64,000 nucleotides of DNA from Siphonodentalium dalli (Eukaryota > Mollusca > Scaphopoda > Gadilida > Siphonodentaliidae). Each line of letters opens with the position of its first letter. Within the stretch, counting starts at the first letter, position 1. The translations under genes were made by a program, and so were the position numbers. The DNA lies in the NCBI GenBank assembly GCA_032622095.1, contig CP136062.1:154252875-154316874 (forward strand), in the 5' to 3' direction. The notes beneath the pieces are model-generated. The model saw only the letters and a list, made by a program, of their open reading frames with translations. It searched no databases and was not told the DNA's origin. This document shows positions 55,401 to 64,000 of this stretch, in pieces.

Positions 55401-58286
55401 CTGTGCCAATGGTTATTTTACCTATGGGAAATCATAGGGAAGAGGTGTGATGATTTTTTTATGTGAAAAGCACACAAGGCTATTGACCAATCAGGGCCCA
55501 GTGTCTATTTTATTCTCTCCTATATATTCCTCCCGCATCCGCTAGATGTCACTCGGAACCTTATTTACACCAGTGTAACCTAAAGCGATAGCCCGCTTTT
55601 TCGCGGAATAATTGTAACTCCCTACATTTCTTCAGAATTGCCCATCAATGGAAAAAATGTGTTCAAAAACAATATCACTTCTGTGGTTCTTTATTTATCA
55701 CACACAATTTAACCCCACCCCCTTTAACAAATTATTCATCAAAAAAGCACAATTTTCCACCACCAGTCATGTTCAGGCCCTATTTTCACTCAGTTTTAGG
55801 GGTCTGGTGTTGCAAACTTGGATCAGCTATGGAAGACTGTTCAATATTCTTTCCATGAGAGAACTTCTGGTGATGTGAGGTCATTGAGTCCAGATCTGAT
55901 CAGCTGAGCATCAAGCGCATGACTTTATCAGCACATTGAAGAATAAAATATGACATTTTCAGGTCTGCAAGGGTGATCCAAGATAACTGGATGTGGGTGT
56001 ATATTGAATTAGTTGAATAAAGATATGCTCTCTTTGAATTGCTGTAGCATTTTCTTAAATGTGTCCAAGTTTTAGTGCTATTAACCTTCAAATGACCATA
56101 CCCACCAATGGAAATGACACACTTTTATGATATATATCTGTATATCACAGGCTATAAAATCCAAAATACTTGTTAAATTAGGTTCTTATAACAATTGATA
56201 TATGTGTCGTTGACATGCCCATGTTATGGGTCATTTGCATTATCATGTGACTATTACCACCTTGAAATTTTTTGAAAATACCTTGAAAAATTGGCATTTT
56301 TTATGAAAAATCTTACTATTTTTTTGGCTGATGTAAGTGAAAGAAGACATCAGCAGCAGGAATAGCCACATCAAGCATGAGATATTCATTGGACTGAAAG
56401 ACCAGGCTCTGTAAAATGCAATAAAATGCTTTAAAGTGACTCCCAGGAATCAAAAATGATAAAAAGCAATTTTTTCCCTTTAGGTTACACTGGTGTAAAT
56501 GTTTTCCATAGGCCTCAGTGCTAACGTTTTAGCGTATAGTGTTGGCAATATAAATGTTGGGTCCAAAATTTTCTTTAAATGTGAAAAATTGACATTTTGG
56601 GAAACTTTTTACACAAAAAAATCATGTCTGTCTAGCAGGGAATTCGCCTTTAAATCTTATGTTTTCGTAACTAGTGTCAAAACCGCATAAAAAAATACAG
56701 TCATATTTTAGACCACACCAAAAAATTCAAACTTCACTACAAAGGGTTAATTCCTGTGCCAATGGTTATTTTACCTATGGGAAATCATAGGGAAGAGGTG
56801 TGATGATTTTTTTATGTGAAAAGCACACAAGGATATTGACCAATCAGGGCCCAGTGTCTATTTTATTCTCTCCTATATATTCCTCCCGCATCCGCTAGAT
56901 GTCACTCGGAACCTTATTTACACCAGTGTAACCTAAAGCGATAGCCCGCTTTTTCGCGGAATAATTGTAACTCCCTACATTTCTTCAGAATTGCCCATCA
57001 ATGGAAAAAATGTGTTCAAAAACAATATCACTTCTGTGGTTCTTTATTTATCACACACAATTTAACCCCACCCCCTTTAACAAATTATTCATCAAAAAAG
57101 CACAATTTTCCACCACCAGTCATGTTCAGGCCCTATTTTCACTCAGTTTTAGGGGTCTGGTGTTGCAAACTTGGATCAGCTATGGAAGACTGTTCAATAT
57201 TCTTTCCATGAGAGAACTTCTGGTGATGTGAGGTCATTGAGTCCAGATCTGATCAGCTGAGCATCAAGCGCATGACTTTATCAGCACATTGAAGAATAAA
57301 ATATGACATTTTCAGGTCTGCAAGGGTGATCCAAGATAACTGGATGTGGGTGTATATTGAATTAGTTGAATAAAGATATGCTCTCTTTGAATTGCTGAAG
57401 CATTTTCTTAAATGTGTCCAAGTTTTAGTGCTATTAACCTTCAAATGACCATACCCACCAATGGAAATGACACACTTTTATGATATATATCTGTATATCA
57501 CAGGCTATAAAATCCAAAATACTTGTTAAATTAGGTTCTTATAACAATTGATATATGTGTCGTTGACATGCCCATGTTATGGGTCATTTGCATTATCATG
57601 TGACTATTACCACCTTGAAATTTTTTGAAAATACCTTGAAAAATTGGCATTTTTTATGAAAAATCTTACTATTTTTTTGGCTGATGTAAGTGAAAGAAGA
57701 CATCAGCAGCAGGAATAGCCACATCAAGCATGAGATATTCATTGGACTGAAAGACCAGGCTCTGTAAAATGCAATAAAATGCTTTAAAGTGACTCCCAGG
57801 AATCAAAAATGATAAAAAGCAATTTTTTCCCTTTAGGTTACACTGGTGTAAATGTTTTCCATAGGCCTCAGTGCTAACGTTTTAGCGTATAGTGTTGGCA
57901 ATATAAATGTTGGGTCCAAAATTTTCTTTAAATGTGAAAAATTGACATTTTGGGAAACTTTTTACACAAAAAAATCATGTCTGTCTAGCAGGGAATTCGC
58001 CTTTAAATCTTATGTTTTCGTAACTAGTGTCAAAACCGCATAAAAAAATACAGTCATATTTTAGACCACACCAAAAAATTCAAACTTCACTACAAAGGGT
58101 TAATTCCTGTGCCAATGGTTATTTTACCTATGGGAAATCATAGGGAAGAGGTGTGATGATTTTTTTATGTGAAAAGCACACAAGGCTATTGACCAATCAG
58201 GGCCCAGTGTCTATTTTATTCTCTCCTATATATTCCTCCCGCATCCGCTAGATGTCACTCGGAACCTTATTTACACCAGTGTAACC
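52424..58286. mobile_element. 5.86 kb array of 451-bp modules and 902-bp spacers, inserted as one unit
   Basis: Five near-identical modules (52424-52874, 53777-54227, 55130-55580, 56483-56933, 57836-58286) alternate with four 902-bp spacers, a strict 1353-bp period. Each module starts GGTTACACTGGTGTAAAT and ends with its inverse (18-bp terminal inverted repeat). The whole array, not each module, is bounded by the direct repeat TGAA (52420-52423 and 58287-58290). At internal junctions the module is followed by TAAAG and preceded by CTTTA. The repeated frames of 63-76 codons have no domain features. Possible readings are a DNA transposon that amplified internally before or after insertion, or a terminal-direct-repeat element that became tandem by recombination. 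Superfamily undetermined. Confidence 0.8.
52784..52851 (+). promoter_or_regulatory. CCAAT and TATA-like words inside the 451-bp module
   Basis: GACCAATCAGGGCCC near 52777-52792 and CTCCTATATATTCC near 52813-52826 are spaced like a CCAAT-TATA pair and recur in all five modules. CAATAAAATG, a possible polyadenylation signal, lies late in each spacer (for example near 53713). Function is speculative. Confidence 0.3.
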
Positions 58287-58290
58287 TGAA

Positions 58291-59009
58291 GCCGATTCTA
58301 AGAATCGGAATGAATAGTTGCAGGGTTTGTGACTTTTCGTTCGGCGGTTGTTTTACTGACAATAAAGGGAACAGCTAGCTTCCGGGATCCAAAATAATAT
58401 GTACAATAACTAAGACAGATTATCACAGATCTTCTTGAAATTATAAAAAATGTCAATTTATGTGGATCTCTTGGACTCGGAACGAATTATTTTTTAGATT
58501 GGCCAGGCGATTTGTCGCCCATGTTGTCAAAAAATAACACAAATCAACGGCCACGAATCAAAAATACATGAATGTCGGGACTATCTGCTAAAACAACTAC
58601 AGAACTAAAAAAAAGTTAAATGACATAACAAAACGATCTATCAGTTCCCCAGTACCGGCAGTAGTACCACCGCAGCCAAAACGAGCGAAGAGCAACACAA
58701 TTCTACACCAACCCCACCGAAACCCTCCCGACCTTACACAGCCGTATTATTACCTCCAAAGATTGGCCAGTTGTACCCTAATTACAGTTGCCTGCAATCC
58801 AAATTCCGGTGATTCTTGATTTTAAACTTTCGACCGCTCGTCAACAATCTACTTTATTTGTAGATTTGTGAATTTCTCTTCCGGTATAACATGACGTCAT
58901 GGATACTATTTTAACAACATTTAGCCACACCTTCGGAATTTCCACACCGACAGCACGTGACATGTTACTAGTTTTTTATTGGGGCACACATTTCTTGGAG
59001 CTAAGTTTT
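58291..59009. other. Intergenic, no gene recognised
   Basis: AT-rich sequence without a credible open frame. It leads into a promoter-like block at 59010. Confidence 0.4.
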
Positions 59010-59104
59010 GATTGGCGGTGATTACAAGGAATCCCGGGTTTGGGAAATGAAAACTGAACGAAAGGTCGTCAGACCCACTATTTTTATATGTGGGTATGTA
59101 GTTT
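59010..59104 (+). promoter_or_regulatory. CCAAT/TATA block, paralogue of 30343-30432
   Basis: GATTGGCG at 59010-59017 and TTTTTATAT at 59081-59089 are 71 bp apart (69 bp at 30.4 kb). The CAGACCCAC..GTGGGT frame and the trailing TGTAGTT are conserved. No PAN-like first exon was found in the 300 bp downstream. Confidence 0.4.
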
Positions 59105-59287
59105 ACTCCAGACTGGGTTTAATTGTGCGATTGACTAATCTTTTTCCCACTTGAGTGAGAAGACTCCAACGTGCAACTCAAAATACTTCTGTGTTATTTA
59201 CAGGTTGTGGAGTCAGATGAATAAATTCATTAATGCTACTAGATCATACTAAATATAATCATTACGCAGAGTCTGATGATTAGCCAC

Positions 59288-59555
59288 TAACCCTCCCATG
59301 ACGGGAGCTTCTTCTTAAATTTCGTGAACACCCTGTGCTAATACATTATCTTATATATGCGAGTCCCCCATAGGGAGCCAAGCATAGATACGAGAATACA
59401 GTGGCTTAAAATATATACCTTGACCTTGTAAGCCAGTGTACTCTCTTATATATGTGATGCTCCCTATGGGAGACTCCCATATATAAGATAATGCACTGGC
59501 ACAGGGTATTTAATGCTGCACCAGCGCAGCTCCCGCCATCAAAGGTTTAAACTGA
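59288..59555. repeat. MITE-like inverted repeat
   Basis: The inner arms ACCCTGTGCTAATACATTAT (59330) and the inverse of ATAATGCACTGGCACAGGGT (59491) pair through TATATATGCGAGTC-type text. The outer arms CCCATGACGGGAGC and GCTCCCGCCATC extend the stem. A related fragment sits inside each arm of the palindromic element (45963-45998). Confidence 0.8.
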
Positions 59556-59759
59556 ATGATGGGGGACCCCATATGTGCAATTCTGATTCGCAGGCGGTTC
59601 CAATTTATTTATAGAACAATTGTCAGAATTCGGAGTAATATGTTCTGGGGTATTTACATGAGTCGATCGAGATAAAAACAAAAATAGCGGATGGGTCCAA
59701 TGACTGGGACTTCAATCATGTGTCATTTATATTGTTGAACAATGTCAGGACAGGCTGGT

Positions 59760-60080
59760 TAAACCCAAATATATCACACACAGATGAATTGGAAGCATAT
59801 AAATATACCCTAGTAATTTAAAAAGAAATCAGCTTGGTGTATTTGCTCTGCTATCAGCCCATAACGTCACACAGGTGATTCAACAAAAAATCACCCTGGT
59901 ATTTTTCATCCGCTACTTGCAACTTGGAAATTTTAGGCTTTTAATTTCACTATGGTGTTTCACCTTGTTGATTTCAGTCAAATATTTTCACCCTAGTGAC
60001 TCCTACCGTGTATTTTCAACCTAGTTAATCCTACAGTGTATTTTCACCCAGGTGATTCCAGTCTTGTTTTCACATTACGT
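59760..60080. repeat. Dispersed TTTCACCCTGGTGA repeat, second copy
   Basis: Aligns with 21270-21570. A partial duplication of nearby text (GACACCCCA, AAAAGCCAGTG, CATGGCAA-CACAC) follows at 60145-60205 and 60335-60395. Confidence 0.7.
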
Positions 60081-60395
60081 TAACCGTGGCATTCAGTTAC
60101 TGACCATTAGCCAACCTACTATTAGCAGTCGGATGATGCGCTGGACACCCCATCACATAGAAAAAGCCAGTGGTAAATCCATGGCAATCACACACGAGAC
60201 TTCATGTACATCGACAGGATGGTACTTTATATTACTGTGCTTTTTTGCTTTGACAATGAATTATTTTAATACGTTTTAAAGTCGTTCATTCCACCATACA
60301 CCACCGTGGGCACGCTGACATAACCATTCGGTGGAGGGTTGGACACCCCACCTGGAAAAGGCCAGTGTTGAGTGCATGGCAAACACACAATTATC

Positions 60396-61900
60396 ACCGA
60401 TGATAGATTGTAACTCCCTCACCACCTCCCCGTAGCTGTACTAATGCATGGGAGTGGATACCATGTGTCTTGCTACGAATCAACATTGTATGATATTTAG
60501 ACATGACAATCGAGTTTGTTCACTCCTCACGGTACTGTTCCGATACATTCAAGGTCGGGATAACACCCTAATTGCCGCCAGTGGGGTCATTGTCACAAGG
60601 CATCGATCACAAATGCAGACAGCTTTTCACTAAATCTAGGAAATAATGTCCAATCAAATAAAAATAAAAGTAACCTGCCATCTTCACATTAATATGTCCT
60701 TCAGTTTTAGGGCCTGGAACCTACGTCACCGGAAGGGTAACCCTACATCAAAATAACTGTAAATAAAGTTCGACTCGCTACTTCGACATCGTGTTTTAAA
60801 TAAATACAATCGATTTCGATGTAGTATTATAAGCAAAGGAGCTATGCGACCTGCAAATCTCAACAAATACAGAAACCGAAAATCGGAAAGAATTGCTTAT
60901 AATGAGAATTTCGCGTTCGCAATTCAAAATCGCGTCCGATTTCCTATTTTCGTGCAGGTGTTAACGCCAACATTTCATGTTCTCCGCGCCCTAAACTCAT
61001 TTAAAAACCGTATACATTGAGTTTCGGGATATGATAAATGCTAAAATTTTAATCAATAACAAAAAAATAACTTTTCCGTGGTTTGTTTGTAAATTTCTTA
61101 AGACACAAAGAAATTTTATAAATTTGTGTATTAATGGTAACGCCCACATCGCGTTGACGCTCACATATTGGCCTGTTTGCACTAACGATTGAGTCACCAT
61201 CCGTATAATCCGGTAGATGAATCCGGTGTTCACATATACACACTCTGTTAATTAAATGCGTTACAATACACAAATGGCTGTTATAGAGATGCCAATATAC
61301 TATTTGATAATACTATATATAAAGACGAACATTAATTAATGGCATAATCATTGTTTTTATGTTCTCGTTGTATATTCGGTAGTTTAATTAAGTGTATGTC
61401 ATGTCATTCGTTCTCTTATTCCATATTCATTGTAGTATTACTTTGTTATTCCAGTCTATTTCCGTTGGTTGAATCCATGTTAATTTGTTCATATTTCCAG
61501 TTTCGTCTGATAGTTGTCGTTAAAACATTATCATGCAATAAAGATTTCTTTAATTATATTCTATTACTAACATTCATTGTTTACCCATGTTTATTGATAA
61601 TGAATTGATTGTGTTATTCGGTCCAGGAACCTTCGTTGTCAAACAATTAATCTGGTCACGCATCAATTATATTCGCAATCCAAAACCAAAACATCGGGAT
61701 ATATGTAACGGATAAATACACCCTATCCCATCATCAGTCAATAATCATAAAGTATGGTTAGGTACTCAAGTCCCAAAAACTAATTGGTCACATATATATT
61801 AACTATAGCAGGTTATATAGTGAATTGTGAACATAATATGGTTCCTGCATGTGGCTGGATATTCATTTAGTTTGGTTATGTTTAACATTATATATTGCAA
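60396..61900. other. Intergenic, no gene recognised
   Basis: Only short frames. The one at 61351-61608 is merely hydrophobic from TTT/ATT-rich DNA. No repeat with a clear boundary. Confidence 0.4.
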
Positions 61901-64000
61901 AATTTTATATAAAACTGGATATTCCGTTTATTGAATACTTTTGCGGACAAAAATGATATATACAAGGGAAAAAAACAACTTAAAGTTGAATAGAAGAAAA
62001 AATTACAACAAAAAGAGGCTTGTTGTGTCGTCTAAGATTGTGGGGGGGGGGGGGGTCTACAAACAAAATTCCGTATATATAGGGCCGGGGTGGGTGGGTG
62101 GTCCAGAGGCGGAAAAAATCGTGCTTGTAATTGTTTTCTATATAGCAGCTATAGTGACCTCTTTAGCCTCAGATTTAGCAACATTCTGGATTTCACAGGA
62201 TCCCGGACCACTTCACAGTGGACCACCGTAATAGCGTTCAGGAAACTTATTATCAGCGGAAGAAATATTTAGTAACACAATTAATATATTACCCAGTTGT
62301 ATTACTTGAATAAAAGTAATAAAACATAAAAACTGTATCACAAATTGGATACTACATGGTGAATACTCAATGATGACTATATATCATTAACATGATTGTT
62401 GCATAACATGAAATTGAAAAGGGTATCTCATAAATTTCTAATGTCTGAAATACTGTCTTGTCCTGGCATGTAATCAAATTCATTCCTCCTGGTTATTTCT
62501 CATCTTGAATGATTGCAAGTAATGTTAATTTGCAACAATTATCAAAATAAAACTGAATTGGTCATGCTGAATGACCGTTAACTGTTTACTGCTCAGACAA
62601 TCCCAACTGAAGGTGACGCTATTCTCATTGAATTTCCGAACTTCATCTTCGAGCTTTACTGCTCAACAAGACTAAACTAAAATACTAATTGTATACTGTT
62701 ATCACTTTCAAATAGATGAACTGAAATAAAGTGATGCATTAAGAAATGACATTCAATTCTTCATTCTGGTCTATCACCATACCAAACCACATCAAAATTC
62801 GACAACCGACACTTAACTTATATTGCAAAAGCTTTGTACTGACTGAATTTCACGAAGTCGAACACGGCCCATAACTCTGGTAGGCATTAATAGTCACAAC
62901 CCGTGATATTATGCATATTCGTTCCCCATTTCTGGTCCGTCACCATGCCATAGGGCATCAAAATATGACAACCGACTCTTGAGTTATAATGCAAAATGAT
63001 TGTACGGACGGACGGCTCGAGACGTCAACTATATACCCGCCGACTAATATTGGGCGGTATAATAACCATATATCTATGTGTATACCTAACCAAAAACAAT
63101 TCCCCTCCCCCACCCCACCCACCCCACCCCGGTGGAGAAGACTTAAAAGAGTTCTTTGGTCATCTACAAATAATTGTGGAACCCCTGACCTGTTTACCAC
63201 TATTTACACTGGTCGGTGTTCTCTGTCAGACACAACACACTCGATTTATTAAGGCTATAATGGGGTCTAGGGCGATTTGTGACATATAGTGTACCTACAC
63301 AATGCTTTATTATTGTTGTTAGATACTGAAAACACACGGAAACGTCTGGAAATACAGATTATTTTTCGTTTTTTTTCTGATCTGTGTTTACCAATTAGTA
63401 AGACGGTTAACACAGTTATTGAAGAACGGCTAAAAAAACTCTAAAATTTTGATAAAAATATGAGAAAGAGGGGGTGGTTCCTAAAATTTTGGAGGAAAAC
63501 AATATTTTTTGGGGTGGTCAGAAAAAAAACTTTTTGGTGTGCAATTTTTTTTCAGACCCCCCCCCCCCCCCCCATGACTGGTTCAAACAATTTTCGTGGC
63601 TGGTTATCTAGCTAAGCCGACTTAGTCACGACGTTCGTGGCTGACGAAATATATATGGCGGCTCAGTCGGCTGAGACGTTATCATTCAGAGTATTTCCTT
63701 TCCGAAAGTTTCCTAATACCCGGTTATAGACACCCGCTGGTTTTAGCGTTTGTTGTGAACCCGTAGAATTCCAGACCACGCGTGTTTTTTTGGTGTTGGG
63801 CTTTTCCGTTATGGCGAGAATACACGAAGGCCTCAGAAAATGACTGGCAGGGATGTACTATGTAGTTTCCCATCTATACAATCGGTATAAGTTACATTGC
63901 GATTTCTGTCGACTTCAGACGGCTATCATCACTGGCATCTTGCGATATGCATGCATCATTGAATGCTGAATCCGATAGTATTGATATATAATATGTCAAA
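61901..64000. other. Intergenic with homopolymers and local duplications
   Basis: G run at 62041-62055, CCACCCCACCC near 63110 and a C run at 63557-63574. 62765-62850 and 62930-62998 are diverged copies (CATTCTTCATTCTGGTC-like text, GTCACCATACC, CATCAAAAT, CGACAACCGAC). A short GACGGACGG follows at 63006. No gene is supported. Confidence 0.45.

Noticed and set aside
52440-58043. Repeated 63- and 76-codon frames within the 1353-bp array as a gene family
   Set aside because: They are identical only because the DNA is. Composition is not protein-like, there is no domain, and opposite-strand frames are equally long.
52424-58286. The 902-bp spacer as two diverged 451-bp modules, because 902 is exactly twice 451
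   Set aside because: No sequence similarity between spacer and module is visible, and the spacer has no GGTTACACTGG ends inside. The length relation looks coincidental.
61351-61608. 85-codon hydrophobic frame as a membrane protein
   Set aside because: Hydrophobicity arises from TTT/ATT-rich DNA; no signal-peptide architecture or conserved residues are visible.

Overview
The window looks like a gene-poor, AT-rich stretch of nuclear DNA from an invertebrate animal. The evidence is long runs without coding potential, a GT-AG exon structure, a degraded non-LTR retrotransposon, a tRNA-derived SINE with a TCAA-rich tail, many MITE-like inverted repeats, and several minisatellite arrays. A mollusc or other lophotrochozoan is my best guess from repeat style (inference only). 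No rRNA gene, true tRNA gene, CRISPR array or bacterial operon is visible.

Layout. 0-10 kb: a hairpin repeat family, a 0.8 kb diverged palindrome, and a 3.76 kb CACTG-ended element (4180-7936) with three nested inverted-repeat elements, one of them Tc1-like. 10-15 kb: one half of a segmental duplication (partner at 41.1-42.2 kb). It carries a 2.27 kb hAT-like element with a perfect 8-bp target duplication, a last exon of an unrecognised gene, and a 12-copy 68-bp minisatellite. 15-28 kb: a SINE, a dead LINE with its YADD box changed to YADN, and minisatellites. 28-33 kb: a duplicated hairpin module, then a promoter-like CCAAT/TATA block and a first exon encoding a signal peptide plus PAN/apple-like cysteines. 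34-45 kb: a second segmental duplication, a hAT-like insertion (35873-36993) with an 8-bp target duplication and paralogous empty sites in the same window, the second copy of the last exon, and a tyrosine-recombinase relic.

45.3-52.1 kb is the most unusual part. It is a near-perfect 6.7 kb palindrome (arms of about 3.34 kb, loop about 31 bp). It begins TG and ends CA, and is flanked by a perfect 6-bp direct repeat, GCTGTT. That is the signature of an element inserted by a retroviral/Polinton-type integrase. Each arm carries one intronless 193-residue Bcl-2-like gene transcribed outward from the centre, two tandem copies of a small C2H2 zinc-finger/polyglutamine ORF (one open, one cut by a stop), and long GCC-trinucleotide tracts. 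No integrase, polymerase or capsid gene is present, so it would be non-autonomous. An apoptosis regulator plus a DNA-binding finger inside a palindromic, integrase-type mobile element is the best candidate here for an undescribed system.

52.4-58.3 kb: a 5.86 kb array of 451-bp modules alternating with 902-bp spacers (1353-bp period). It begins and ends with the module and is flanked as a whole by the direct repeat TGAA, so it behaves as one inserted unit. 58.3-64 kb: a second copy of the CCAAT/TATA block, a MITE, a dispersed repeat, and otherwise unrecognised AT-rich DNA.

No metabolic or regulatory pathway can be reconstructed. The supported coding units are the Bcl-2-like pair, the zinc-finger ORFs, the PAN-like first exon and the paired last exons.
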